A DNA stretch of 64,000 nucleotides, taken from contig OY720348.1 in the NCBI GenBank assembly GCA_963082975.1, positions 59,743,461 through 59,807,460 on the forward strand, given 5' to 3'. The DNA is from Labia minor (lineage: Eukaryota > Arthropoda > Insecta > Dermaptera > Spongiphoridae). The notes beneath the pieces are model-generated. The model was not told the origin of the DNA and made no database searches. It was given only the letters and a program-made list of their open reading frames with translations. Numbering within the stretch: the stretch's first letter is position 1; each line of letters begins with the position of its first letter. This document shows, piece after piece, positions 52,509 through 63,326 of this stretch. Made by a program: the position numbers and the translations under genes.

Positions 52509-52809
52509 TATAATATTGATCTTCAGAATAAAAAAAAAAAATAAAACAAAATAAAAATAAAAACAAAACAAAATAATCGGTTATTCATGCATTCAATATG
52601 TGATATGTTTAATGATGATAAAATCCTACAACAAACATAGAAAAGCAATAAAATAATAGACTAGAAAAGTTGGAAAGAAAATTATAGTTGCGAGATCTGA
52701 ACCAATGGAATGGAATCTTAAATCGGATAGCTTAAGAATATACATTTCAATTTTTTACAGCTTTAATAAATAACTAAAATTTTCTTTAAAAAACAAAAAA
52801 AAAAAAAAT
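52426..52809. other. microsatellites and possible tRNA-like stretch
   Basis: (AT)n at about 52467-52505 and (AAAAC)n-like sequence at 52530-52575. The minus strand of 52690-52745 has TTGGTTCAGATCTCGCAAC, similar to a tRNA T-arm, but no matching A box is clear. Confidence 0.35.
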
Positions 52810-53127
52810 AAAATAAAAAGACAAATCTATTGGAGGTTGGCTTGGGATGCCTTGACCAATTCTGGCTGACAGCTTTGCCATGAACTCAATTTCACCAAAC
52901 ACATGGTTTCCCATGAATCAGCTGTCCATTACGCTCCAACAGTCAAAACACCAATCATTTGTTATGATTGTATACAGCTTATTTCGCTTACCATCGGATT
53001 CATTAATATATTTTTTTTTCTCTCGTCTACTATCCATCAGTGTATTTATAAAACCATGCTTACTAATTAATTTAATCAACTTCATTAATTGCAATATATA
53101 TATATTAAAGATAGCAAAGATTTCCAT
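52810..53127 (-). pseudogene. coding-like fragment, unidentified
   Basis: One minus-strand frame runs from about 53127 (with MDSRREKKKYINESDGKRNK) through NKLYTIITNDWCFDCWSVMD, then, past a single TGA, FMGNHVFGEIEFMAKLSARI and GQGIPSQPP. The 3' half (52850-52975) is GC-richer with protein-like codons. The opposite strand is also partly open. I do not recognise the protein; a decayed transposon is likely. Confidence 0.3.
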
Positions 53128-53504
53128 TCCAATTAAAAATAATTTACAAAATTAACGTTTAGAAAAAAAAAAAAAAATTTAATGAACGTGTTCAAAATAT
53201 AAATATTTTCGACCAGGGAAACGTTAATGGAGTGTGCCACTTGTCCAATAGGATTAGTTCAAATTTATAAACTAAAATTTTTAATGTTTCACCTGTTTTT
53301 TTTTTTTTTTTTTATTAAAAAAAATGGATAATCTATCTCGATTATTTGTTTTATTATATTTATGAAATAATATATAAAGAGATTATCTTGTGCACTCTAT
53401 ACTTACTTTTATACCTACTACATTTTTATAATTATTAAAGGGATTTTTATTTTAAGACCACATTATGGTATTTGTAAATATTATGTATTAAATTAAAATA
53501 ATAA
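53128..53504. other. A+T-rich spacer
   Basis: Poly-A and poly-T tracts near 53164 and 53298. Nothing recognised. Confidence 0.4.
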
Positions 53505-53575
53505 TTGTACAACGTTTCGATTGCATATTCTGCAAACGTTCTCAAGTACTGTGCTCTTGCCCCGACTCAAGCGAA
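53505..53575 (-). repeat. Penelope-like terminal fragment
   Basis: Complements to ACTTGAGAACGTTTGCAGAA, TATGCAATCGAAACGTTGTA. A short stem (TTGCA / TGCAA) followed by CGAAACGTTG mirrors the arrangement in the palindromic element at 45078-45470. Possibly a decayed hammerhead-bearing terminus. Confidence 0.4.
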
Positions 53576-53596
53576 TTCAAAAATAATAAAAATAAG

Positions 53597-54194
53597 CTGG
53601 AGTGTCTCCACTCGACTATCTCGCAATTTGAATTGGATTAAATAACATAATATATTATATTTAAATTAAATTTAATTAATTATAAATTATAAATAATAAA
53701 TATTAAACCAGCGCATGTTTGGCCTTTTGTTGATGGCACAACGTCACGTCTTGGGGCGTGATTTGCAGTCAAAGTGTTAAAAAATTAAAAAATTAATTTC
53801 GGTATTTTCAGCTATTCAATCAAGCTGAAATTCTATATATAGCAGTTATATACAATTTTTAATCATATGAAAAACTATCAAACATATATTTTTTTATTTT
53901 TATGGTCAGTTTAGAGGAAAAGAAATTAAAATGTGGTAGGTCCTCTTCCGAAAGAGCTACATTTCTCAAAAGAAAACTACGAATTTTGAATAATGCCCTT
54001 ATGCCGAATTTCATTATTCTAGCTCAAACGGTTTTTGAGTAATCTTGTCTACATACACACAGACCCCCCCCCCCACACACACAGACATTTTTCTCAACCT
54101 TAGTGAAAATGACCCAGGAATCTTCAAAACGTATAAAAACATCAAAATCTCAACAAGGAAAATTTTCCTGATCGCAATACTATCTCTACTATAT
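53597..54194 (-). mobile_element. Fam-A repeat, copy 8
   Basis: Starts CTGGAGTGTCTCCACTCGAC and runs the whole body; the hairpin end is decayed (ACTATCTCTACTATATC). At the (AC)n position there is a run of ten C (about 54064-54074). A minus-strand frame at 54014-54211 is a shadow. Confidence 0.82.
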
Positions 54195-54445
54195 CTACTT
54201 TGATAATTCATAATAATATGCAGATTAAGTAAAAGTAATAAATCTCTATGAATTTCTGTTTTTGTTAAAATTCAATAATTAAATCAACAGAATGAAAATT
54301 TACACTTTTCGTTTGATCTGTGATGGAAAGTTACATTTTCTCAACTCTCCAAATAATCTAAAATCCTATTCCTATTATTATTAATATTATACTAAATAGA
54401 ACAATCAATGGTTCGAATGTTGTATTTATTTTCTAACCAAGCTGC

Positions 54446-54604
54446 ATGTTGGTATCCATATCTTATCAGTTCAAAATGAATAACTGCTTATCACTGTCAG
54501 CAACAATCAATGATGTAGAAATAATGGAAATCGAAAACAGGAAACACAGGTTCATTTACTCCATAAATATTAAGTGGCTAGTTAAAACAAAACATTACGA
54601 ATAA
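54446..54604 (+). CDS. small coding-like ORF (52 aa), unidentified
   Basis: The frame from ATG 54446 begins MLVSISYQFKMNNCLSLSAT and continues INDVEIMEIENRKHRFIYSI before TAA at 54602. Residue use is more even than in neighbouring noise frames. No signal peptide or motif is recognised. A chance frame is possible. Confidence 0.2.
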   Translation: MLVSISYQFKMNNCLSLSATINDVEIMEIENRKHRFIYSINIKWLVKTKHYE

Positions 54605-55020
54605 TTATACAATCGCTTGTTGTGTTCTACAATGAATTAATTCACGTAATAATCCTAATGAAATTAGAATACAAAAACAGTTTGCAACAACGTAGATTCC
54701 ACTCCACTTGGCCCCGACTAACGATCAATTGACATTATCACTAAATCGCTTATTTAGAGGGGCAGAGATAGCAGAAGATGAATCTCCTTGTTTAAGCCAA
54801 AAGTTTTGCTTTAACAAACCACTCTTAATTTAGTTACGTTTAATGAAGCCATTAAGTATACGAATTCCAATATTCTTTGGAAGAAGACAAATATTCATAA
54901 TTAGAAAATTAAAAGGCGTATGATAAATTTCACCCATTTCTGTCAGAAATATTCTGATAAAGGCTCCAATAAGTTTTCCGAAACGTATAATCAATGTTTA
55001 CGTTTGCTATCCTTAAAAAG
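54605..55020. other. spacer of moderate complexity
   Basis: No supported frame; not recognised. Confidence 0.35.
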
Positions 55021-55262
55021 AGAAATGTTTAAGAGCCTAGCCGAAAACGTTTTACCTTCTTTTTTAGAACCAAATTGAAAAAATTTAGAAAAAAAGGCGG
55101 AAATGTTTAAGAGCCTAGTCCAAAAACGTTTTACCTTTTTTTAGAACCAAATTGAAAAAATTTAGAAAAAAAGGCGGAAATGTTTAAGAGCCTAGTCCGA
55201 AAACGTTTTACCTTTTTTTAGAAACCAAATTGAAAAAATTTAGAAAAAAAAGTCGGAAATGT
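55021..55262 (+). repeat. 79-bp tandem repeat, three units
   Basis: Each unit carries GAAATGTTTAAGAGCCTAG, GAAAACGTTTTACCTT and AGAACCAAATTGAAAAAATT. The unit is the hAT subterminal module seen in reverse at 13540-13615, so the array is an expansion inside a hAT-like end. Confidence 0.85.
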
Positions 55263-55331
55263 CTTAAATGTTTGATGAGCACCTAAAAACGGGACAAACC
55301 CGGAAAACCGGGACGTTTGGTCACCCTAATT
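55263..55331. mobile_element. transposon terminus (GGGTGACCAAACGTCCCGG)
   Basis: After the last tandem unit the sequence ends GGGACAAACCCGGAAAACCG then GGGACGTTTGGTCACCC. Its complement starts GGGTGACCAAACGTCCCGG, the form of a DNA-transposon (hAT-type) end. The opposite end was not found. Confidence 0.5.
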
Positions 55332-55559
55332 TTATGTCATTTTCATACAATAATTATTCAACAATTCGAACTAATATACCATTAAATAGTAGAACTAAAA
55401 AAAAATAACAATTAAAAATATATGAAAACTACAAATCTGCTTATAACCACGCTTTGTTTGAGCTGTTGAATGGTTGGTTAACATTGCTGGATTGCATGAT
55501 TCCTATAATAATAATAATATATTAATAGCAATGCAAACTTTAAAATTTATAATATAACA
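55332..55559. other. A+T-rich spacer
   Basis: Nothing recognised. Confidence 0.4.
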
Positions 55560-55680
55560 TCTATTTATCTCTATGGCGTTTTTGAATTCGAACTTTTTTT
55601 GGCACATCACACACCTTTTCAACCAACGCCTTTATTTTGAGCCACTGTCATTCATTTCATATCTTTTCACAATTCCCTTG
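55560..55680 (-). pseudogene. LINE 3'-end relic
   Basis: Diverged copy of the LINE 3' end: ATCTCTATGGCGTTTTTGAA, TTCGAACTTTTTTTGGCAC and TTTTGAGCCACTG parallel the sequence at 22615-22700. No readable frame. Confidence 0.4.
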
Positions 55681-55839
55681 AATTTTCACAAACCCAAACT
55701 AATTAATAAATTTATATTCAGCGTTTTTTAAATGAATAAAATATTTTTATATATGTCCATATAAAATGGAATTATTCATTCATTTCATTTGTACTTTAAT
55801 GAACTCTCCTATATACCTACATTTTGTTTCATAAAAATT

Positions 55840-56540
55840 CTACATCAAATATTTTCAAAAATTTATATACTCATAAACACAATCCGTTATAAACATGATT
55901 CACTACAGGTTTCAGCCAAATCATTACTTTGAAAAGTAAAAATGATTTTCTACAATTCTACATCGAATATTTTCACAAATATACTCATAGACAAAATAAG
56001 TTATAAGCATGATTCACTACAGATTCCATCCAAATCATTAACTTAAAAAATTAAAATGATTTTCTACAATTCTACAACGAATATTTTCATAAATTTTTAT
56101 ACTCATAGACACAATCAGTTATAAACATGATTCACTACAGGTTTCATCCAAATCATTACTTTGAAAAGTAAAAATGATTTTCTACAATTCTACATAGAAT
56201 ATTTTCACAAATTTATATACTCATAGACAAAATAAGTTATAAGCATGATTCACTACAGATTCCATCCAAATCATTAACTTAAAAAAATAAAATGATTTTC
56301 TACAATACTACAACGAATATTTTCATAAATTTTTATACTCATAGACACAATCCGTTATAAGCATGATTCACTACAGGTTTCATCCAAATCATTACTTTGA
56401 AAAGTAAAAATGATTTTCTACAATTCTACATCGAATATTTTCATAAATTTTTATACTCCATAGACACAATCAGTTATAAACATGATTCACTACAGGTTCC
56501 ATCCAAATCACTAACTTGAAAAGTAAAAATGATTTTATCT
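55840..56540 (+). repeat. 118-bp satellite with alternating unit types
   Basis: GATTCACTACAG recurs at about 55897, 56011, 56129, 56247, 56365 and 56484 (spacing 114-119). Units alternate between a type with ACAGGTTTCATCC/ACTTTGAAAAGTAAAA and a type with ACAGATTCCATCC/AACTTAAAAAATTAAA, giving a ~236-bp higher-order period in the middle of the array. Non-coding. Confidence 0.88.
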
Positions 56541-56699
56541 ATTATTATATGTTCTAACTATATATATATATAATACTTTTAGCATATTTTATTATAATTT
56601 TTATACCGTTAAGCAATTTGACATTATTTCTATCAATTCTAAATAAGTACTTGTAATAAGTATTGTAAACGTTTGTTTATCCTATGAATGAATGTATAC
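56541..56699. other. A+T-rich spacer
   Basis: Nothing recognised. Confidence 0.4.
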
Positions 56700-57470
56700 T
56701 TAACTGCACCGTGTAAAGGCATGTTTTCTACCCATTCTAATCTGCGTCCATAGACTTTTTATAGCAAATGTCATTTCTTCCAGCAGATAACCCTTTTGGG
56801 ATGGAGTTACGTTCAAGAACCAACCCGCTCCTCTGACAGAGTCTTTGAGGAACTGCTTTGAGTTATATCTAAAACCTCTTGGCTTAGTGAATTTATAAAA
56901 GTTTAGCAAATTACCCCTATTCAAAACTTGATGGTTGTTACTTGCGATAAAATCAAATAAGAATTCACCTCGTTTGTTTATATCACTACAATCCATATTG
57001 TTTGATGATAAGAGATTTATATATTCATCTTCAGTAATCCAATATATTCCATTATTTTTTGTCTCCGGCATATTTATTGAGGCAATAACATTCTTTTTTT
57101 ATACTTCCCTGTTTTGTAAACTTAGCTATAATTGTTGCTATATCTGTCTCTAGTAATTATGGAATAGCTATATGTATACAGTAAACTCAAATCCCAATGC
57201 TTACTTGGCCACGAAGTACCTACCTCAACAACGTCTTAAAGGGGTTGCTGAGGTGACTCATCGGCTTTAACAGTATTCATCATACTGAGAGCTATTTTGT
57301 TACATAAGGTTAGAAAACTCATTTGTGGGAATTATATCCTGCTCAGTCACAATTTCCTCCAAGACCATGTATTCATCAGTTTGTGATTTTTTCAGTAAGA
57401 CATATTTTTCAAAAATTGATTATTGGAATTGTTGATTCTTAAAGAGTAAGTTGTAGTCAACGAAATTTTT
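56700..57470 (-). pseudogene. LINE coding relic (endonuclease region)
   Basis: The open minus-strand frame 57071-56700 contains CSDINKRGEFLFDFIASNNH then QVLNRGNLLNF. This matches the SSDINKRGE.L.DF...N...LNRGN block of the apurinic-type endonuclease domain in LINE ORF2. Downstream residues (about 56990-56700) no longer follow the domain. Upstream, 57470-57200 holds interrupted protein-like stretches (FEKYVLLKKSQTDEYMVLEE, IVTEQDIIPTNEFSNLM). I take all of it as one decayed element, though the upstream part is not identified. Confidence 0.5.
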
Positions 57471-57499
57471 TATTGCATGTATACTATAGTTTATTTTTT

Positions 57500-57748
57500 G
57501 GTTCTCTTTTTTGTAAGCCTAAAGTTGCCGTTTTTACCGACAGTCGATAGAAAGAGAAGGTATTGTTTTCACACCAAATTTCACATGTGGAGATTTTTAC
57601 ATATATCCACGATTCATGCATCTTATTATGAAAAAAAAGTATTTTTATCATAATATATGTCCGTAGGTCTGACTTTTCATTATGTGCCCGTAAAGACGTG
57701 TACAACTTGAAGGGCTGAACAGATTTTAATAAAATTTGGTTTACACCC
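57500..57748 (-). repeat. Fam-L repeat, minus orientation
   Basis: Complement matches 14240-14512: GGTATT...CACACCAAATTTCACATGT, ATGTCCGTAGGTCTGAC, and AGGGCTGAACAGATTTTAAT in place of the GAGCCGTT core. The frame at 57484-57753 is therefore not a gene. Confidence 0.6.
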
Positions 57749-57993
57749 TCCATTCCAAAAGAAACCGAACTTTTAAAAAAAAATAGTTGTAATATTTTAC
57801 CCGTAGATGGCTTAGTACCCTATTGACAACTGGTATACATTTCATGACATTTGGATGCATACAACAAAAGTTATTGCGTTTCAAATGTCAATGAGTTTTG
57901 TACATCGGTCGGAAAATTAGTTTCAGACAAAGAGCTGCAATTGATTTTTGTGTTAAACTTGTTAAAACTGTTACTGAAACGCCCCAAATGCTT
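57749..57993 (+). mobile_element. mariner 5' end fragment
   Basis: Starts near CCATTCCAAAAGAAACCGAA, a mariner-type terminus. About 170 bases on it opens the transposase N-terminus: QRAAIDFCVKLVKTVTETPQ, the (E)QRA.IKFC.KLGK..TET..ML segment. It breaks off into an AT run at 57993. It belongs to a different mariner subfamily from those at 19966 and 38041. Confidence 0.65.
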
Positions 57994-58007
57994 TATATAT
58001 ATATATA

Positions 58008-58075
58008 AGATGTTGTTTGAAAATTAATTTATTTCAAATCGTCGATCGGTGCTGTACCTAGCCACAGCTCATTTT
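58008..58075 (+). repeat. Fam-S conserved short repeat
   Basis: AAAATTAATTTATTTCAAAT, CGTCGATCGGTGCTGTACCT and AGCCACAGCTCAT, matching the copies at 13996 and 41605. Confidence 0.5.
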
Positions 58076-59235
58076 TAGTTTTACTCTCAATAATGAATTT
58101 TTTTTAGATGTTAGAAAAAATTGCATTTCTTTAAGTTAGTAAAAAAATTTTTGAACCGACTGTATAGTGTATATATTTTTTTCAAATTTTTATTCATTTC
58201 ATATTTTTGAGTATATAGGATCAGTTCAAGAAAATATGTAATATATAAATTGAACATTACGTATTCAAATCAGATACAGAAACATACATTAGAAGCATTT
58301 TTTCCTTCTTCTTTCTATACTTTTTTTTATGTTCTTAAATATAAAACAGCAACAGGTAGGAAAGAAGTAGATTACGTCTACCCAGACAACATGCTCCATT
58401 TTAAATAAAAATTACACCTTATGATAACTTTAAATTTTATACTTGGTATATAAGTTAAAATATTATTACATCATTGAAATATTTTGGTCTTTTAGCCAAG
58501 TCCTACTCTTATCTTTTCTATTTATGAAATTTATTTATTATTTATTTTATTCTATAATCCATCAAAATTTACACAGTTCCAAATCAAATAGCTACGTCAC
58601 ACGGTTTCATGAAATCTACTAAAATCCGGTATTTATGAAATTATATTAAAATTTATACAAATATAAATAATAATTAGGATGAAAATTGTAAATTAATTCA
58701 TGAGAATCAGTGTTCTTACCCAATCAGCTTTAATGCAATTCATATTCATATATATATATATAAATACATATTATCTGTCATCTATAATCTGTAGTAGAAA
58801 GCCACAGGCAAATCGCATTAAAATTGACTAAAGTCATCTCTCTATAAGCATAGAACTTTGTCAGGTGTAATATTGATGTTTATTAGCTTATTCAATTGCT
58901 ATCTTAAATTATAGTAAGTAGAACGAGTAGTATTTAATGATATTAATAGAAATGATTAACCTTCATTAAGCGTATTATTAGCCATTGAATAGAAATAAGT
59001 TGAACTTTAAATGTACAGTGGGTTGCAGTACCGATAGGGGTAACTTTTAAAGAATTTTCAAATTTACGAAATTCATTCTTTAATTTAATTTGATTTTAAT
59101 ATGAAATATTCTATTATATATAATAATTTATTTCTTTTTATTTATTGTATTTTTTTTTAAATTATAGTAATTTTCAAATATATTAAGTATTTAAGTATAA
59201 TATAAACATATAATCTGAAATCAGGTCTTATATTT
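58076..59235. other. A+T-rich spacer
   Basis: Over 1.1 kb without a recognisable gene or repeat. An (AT)n run near 58749. Confidence 0.45.
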
Positions 59236-59817
59236 ACTATCTCGCCAGAGGTAGTATTGCGATCACGAAAATTTTTGATGTTGAGATTTTGATGTTTTTA
59301 TACGTTTTGAAGGTTCCTTAATCATTTTCACGAAGGTTGAGAAAAATGTCTGTCTGTGTGTGTAGATTACGCAAAAACGGTTTAAGCTAGAATCATGAAA
59401 TTTGGTATATGGGCATTATTCAAAATTTGTAGTTTTCTACCAACTTTTGAGAAATGTAGCTCATCCGGAAGAGGGTCATTACCTACGACGTTTTCATTTT
59501 TTTTTCCTCTAAAGTCACCGTAAAAATAAAGATATACTTTTGTTAGTTTTTCACATGATTAAAAATTGTATAAAACTGCTATATATATAATTTCAGCTAG
59601 ATTGAATCGCTGAAAGTACCTGAATTATATTTTTAATATTGCAAATCACGCGCCAGCACGTGATGTGGTGCCATCAACAAAGAGCCTAACATGCGCTGTT
59701 TTAATAAATATTATTTATTAATTTTAATTTATAATTTAATTAATTAAATTTAATTTAATTATAATATGTTATTTAATCGAATTCAAATTGCGGGATAGTC
59801 TAGTGGAGACACTCCAG
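59236..59817 (+). mobile_element. Fam-A repeat, copy 9 (full length, short GT run)
   Basis: Starts ACTATCTCGCCAGAGGTAGT and ends TCTAGTGGAGACACTCCAG. The GT run is only a few repeats. The flanks TCTTATATTT and CTTATTTTT are weakly similar, the only copy hinting at a target duplication. Confidence 0.88.
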
Positions 59818-59929
59818 CTTATTTTTTTTTATTTTACTATTATCATAAATAATTTTCAAATTAATAAATTCTATGGATTAATTCTCCAAATCTTTAATGT
59901 ATATTAAACAAACAGTATGAATTCATGTT

Positions 59930-60140
59930 CGAATATTAGAAATTCTCGAATATGATATTGTTTTCTTAAAGAAATTTTCTCTAACGGATCCAATTATTGC
60001 AAATTCTTTTAGCGGTCGTCCAGAAAGAAAAGGCCAATGTCTTTTCGACGTCGTTGTCCTCGAGTTCACGGCCGCACATCTCCTGATTCTTTGCAAACGT
60101 GGTTTCTTTTATTTTTCACAAAGTTTATAAATTTGTTATA
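59930..60140. other. CpG-rich coding-like patch, strand unresolved
   Basis: Bases about 59940-60125 are open on both strands. Plus: FLKKFSLTDPIIANSFSGRP, ERKGQCLFDVVVLEFTAAHL, ending LLILCKRGFFYFSQSL and TAA. Minus: RLQRIRRCAAVNSRTTTSKR and HWPFLSGRPLKEFAIIGSVR. CpG density is far above the surroundings. It may be an exon, but neither frame has an ATG or clear splice sites, and I recognise no family. Confidence 0.3.
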
Positions 60141-60439
60141 AGGGTAGAATGCTAAATGTTGACGTTCATGTATTATTAACATCTTTCTTAGTATTATTTA
60201 TCCATCAAATCAAAGTAAGTGTTAGATTCATTCTATTTTAAAGAAAATAATCATTTTTTTATTGCAATATACAAGCGGACTTGGAGTCTGGCAGATAATT
60301 GAATTCGAGAAATGTGGATTCAAAATTACATATTAAGGCTATCAACTGGAATTTAATAAAAAAAAATAAGATTTTTACTTGAATCCTGAGAAATTAAAAA
60401 TTCAAATAGTACTTTCTATTCTTTCTCATATAGATTCCT

Positions 60440-60840
60440 AGTACCTGGTTCACCGAGCCGCCATCCAAATAATTTAAACGAACATAAATTAAAAAAAATA
60501 GTCATAAAACATACAACTCTTAAACGTACTTATTAATGCACTGAAAGAGAGATAAGTATGTCCTGTTGATATAACATAATATATATTTCGTAATATGATT
60601 TAATATAATATATTTTGTATTTACGGAAGCGCTGTCTGACGTAGTTAATGACGTCATTTAAATTTAATATTTTATATTTTAAATTAAGAAAAAAAACTAA
60701 TGAAGTTGATTTTTCCCCAGGCTGAAACTAATACAGATCGATTTTTCTTTATTAAAATTATCTAAAAAAATTTTAGAACGGTTTAATATTTCAAAAATAG
60801 AAATATATATACAATTTTTGCTATAATAATAAGATAAGAT
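60440..60840 (-). repeat. Fam-Q copy, minus orientation
   Basis: Complement starts ATCTTATCTTATTATTATAG then CAAAAATTGTATATAT. It includes ATTAGTTTCAGCCTGGGGAA, a CRE palindrome (60649-60656), and ends CGGCTCGGTGAACCAGGTAC. The start shared with the composite unit (ATCTTATCTTATTAT) supports that as the true family start. Confidence 0.65.
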
Positions 60841-61620
60841 ACATATTTAAGAGTAAATATCAAACAATTCTTCTAATGTACCAGTGTAGTTTGTTTGCAA
60901 ATAATTATTTTTATTTAAAGAATTTTTGCAAAAATCAAATGGGAAATGGAGTTTTCATTAAACGTTGACTATTTCTCATTCCACGTTATCTAAATAATAA
61001 TCCAATTCTTGATGGATGGTTCAATTTAGTCGATTATATTTATGATACGAATTTCTATAGAAATATAAGTTATCTAAATAAATAAATGTGATTCCTATTT
61101 GAATGTTTTTTTTTTCAACTTATTATAAAATTTTAATAGAAATTGTAATTCATAATCATATTAATAATAATCTATAAATTTTGAGATAAATAATCTATCT
61201 TTCAATCTGCACCACTGAATTTTGCAAACTCTGTTAGCCTAAAATCAAGGATCATTCCAAATTTCCATATAATTTAACCGACAAAACAATAATTTTATAG
61301 ATTTTCATTTGGTTATACTTTGACAATAATTTAGTTGATATGATTTCCTTTACAGCATAATAACTGGCGCCACCTGGTTCCAACTTTCTTTCATGATTAT
61401 AGAACTAATGATAATAATAATTATAATAAAAGGTTTAAAGAAGAAATTGAATTTTTTCAAATGTATTCTGTAACAAGTCAAATAATAATAATTATTATTA
61501 TTATTCAGAATATTATCTAGTTGTAGGTTACAATTTAATTGTATACAGGGTGTGCTAAAAATGTTGTCGAAAACTTATTGATAAGATAGATTTGGAAAAA
61601 TAATAAGGTTTTCATTTTTA
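60841..61620. other. spacer; single ACAGGGTGTG terminus at 61546
   Basis: TATACAGGGTGTGCTAAAAA near 61544 resembles one end of the MITE type seen at 17243, with no partner found. GGCGCCACCTGGTTCC near 61369 is a weak CTCF-like match (12 of 14, reverse). Otherwise A+T noise. Confidence 0.4.
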
Positions 61621-62199
61621 CTGGCGAGATAGTATTGCGATCACGAAAATTTTTGATGTTGAGATTTTGATGTTTTTATACGTTTTAAAGGTTCCTTAAT
61701 CATTTTCACGAAGGTTGAGAAAAATGTCTGCCTGTGTGTGTAGATTACGCAAAAACGGTTTGAGCTAGAATCATGAAATTTGGTATACGGGCATTATTCA
61801 AAATTTGTAGTTTTCTATCAACTTGTCAGAAATGTAGCTCAACCGGAAGAGGGTCATTACCTACAACGTTTTAATTTGGTTTCCTCTAAACTGACCGTAA
61901 AAATAAACATATATTTTTGATAGTTTTCACATGATTAAAAATTGTATAAAACTGCTATATATATATTTTCAGTTTCGTGGAATCGCTGAAAGTACCGGAA
62001 TTAATTTTTTAACACTGCAAATCTCACGCGCCAACACGTGACGTGGTGCCATCATCAAAGAGCCAAACATGCGCTGGTTTAATAAATATTATTTATTAAT
62101 TTTAATTTATAATTTATAATTAATTAAATTTAATTTAAATATAATATATGTTATTTAATCCAATTCAAATTGCGAGATAGTCGAGTGGAGACACTCCAG
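61621..62199 (+). mobile_element. Fam-A repeat, copy 10
   Basis: Starts CTGGCGAGATAGTATTGCG, so the outer arm of the terminal hairpin is missing, and ends TCGAGTGGAGACACTCCAG. The body is complete. Confidence 0.87.
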
Positions 62200-62907
62200 C
62201 TAATTTATATAGATAATCATCAATTATCAGAGCTATATACATTTAAATGATAATTTCCCCCGATTTAAATATTATTAATTGGACTTTTAATTCTATTTTT
62301 TATATACTAAATTTTATCAAGAAAAACATCAAATGTTTGAAATTAAATTCGAATTTAATTTCCACAAATAAAATAATGGAGAAGAAATAAATAAAAAAAT
62401 ATAGAACCTATTTTATTATGCCTTTAATCATTTATGTATAAAATGTTTCTAAAACATTTATCCAAAAACTTTTCTAAACTTGATAATTGAATTTGTTATA
62501 ATTTCCTAATTCATTAAAAACGGAAATATATAATTAGTCAAATTATACCAGAGGAAAATATAAAAAAAGGAAAGTTCAAATTCCAGGGTATTCCAATTTG
62601 TTCTGTTCATAGTTGATTGGTGAAAAATAATACGATATTCTTATGATGATATGATGATGATGATTTATTTATTTTTATATCAATTTTTAACTTTTTTCAA
62701 ATTAGAACTATCAACCAACTGAACTCGGCAATAAAAATGAATTATCAATGCACACTTTTGAAAAATATTCGATTTGGAGGAGAGGGAGTTAACGGAGCAG
62801 TGAAGGCACATGAAGAAATATACAATTGGGCTGGCAGATACGATATAGTCATAAGTGAAAACAAATTTATAAATTCCTAAAACAATACCTGTCGTCTTTA
62901 ATTGCCA
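62200..62907. other. A+T-rich spacer
   Basis: Nothing recognised. A (TTC)n run follows at about 62911-62935. Confidence 0.4.
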
Positions 62908-62933
62908 AATTCTTCTTCTTCTTCTTCTTCTTC

Positions 62934-63035
62934 TTAGAATTTGTCCCTTGCGAGGTCTGCTTCTTTGGACAGCATCCACATCTGTGATGTGAACTCGAAG
63001 AATACCTTCAGCCGACTTTTCACGGAGAGATCCAC
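62934..63035 (-). CDS. candidate terminal exon of an unidentified gene
   Basis: On the minus strand, directly after the acceptor ATTGTTCCCCAG (AG at 63037-63036), the frame reads VDLSVKSRLKVFFEFTSQMW and MLSKEADLARDKF, then TAA (62936-62934). The third codon positions are strikingly rich in G/C (GTG GAT CTC TCC, CTG AAG, TTC TTC GAG TTC), unlike the A+T neighbourhood and unlike the transposons here. The length is exactly 34 codons from the splice site if phase 0. A (GAA)n run follows the stop, and ATTAAA occurs about 35 bases on. I do not recognise the protein. A second frame (REKSAEGILRVHITDVD) is open but has poorer codon use. Confidence 0.42.
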   Translation of the reverse strand: MDLSVKSRLKVFFEFTSQMWMLSKEADLARDKF

Positions 63036-63100
63036 CTGGGGAACAATTTTTATTTAAAAATTTTTCTCTTGTTGGTCTTAAACACTAGACTCTTGCTATA

Positions 63101-63326
63101 GTCGGGGAGGTAAGAGTTGGTGCATGTGCGATGGGGATCAGGAGGGGGTTTTAAATTACTAATACAAAAAACAACACAGATTTAAAACTAACTAGCACGA
63201 CCCACCAAACAGAAAAACAAACAATAAAGTAGCGTGGTGTGGTTTTGTACGAATGTTAGGGGCAAGCGCGGGAACTGCTTGACCGAGGGTGGGGGTCGAC
63301 CGTGCACCAACTCTTACCTCCTCGAC
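63101..63326. mobile_element. TIR element, 226 bp (GTCGRGGAGGTAAGAG ends)
   Basis: Left GTCGGGGAGGTAAGAGTTGG and the complement of the right GTCGAGGAGGTAAGAGTTGG match over about 26 bp. Flanks: TCTTGCTATA on the left, TCTTGTTGGA on the right (7 of 10), and CTCTTGTTGG occurs both at 63066 and at 63326. The exact target duplication is therefore uncertain. Non-coding, GC-richer than the surroundings. Confidence 0.65.

Noticed and set aside
55021-56540. The tandem arrays as a CRISPR array.
   Set aside because: Units are 79 and 118 bp, contiguous and similar throughout, with no unique spacers, in an animal genome.
57484-57753. An 89-codon minus-strand ORF.
   Set aside because: It lies entirely in a Fam-L non-coding repeat that is not open in the other copies.
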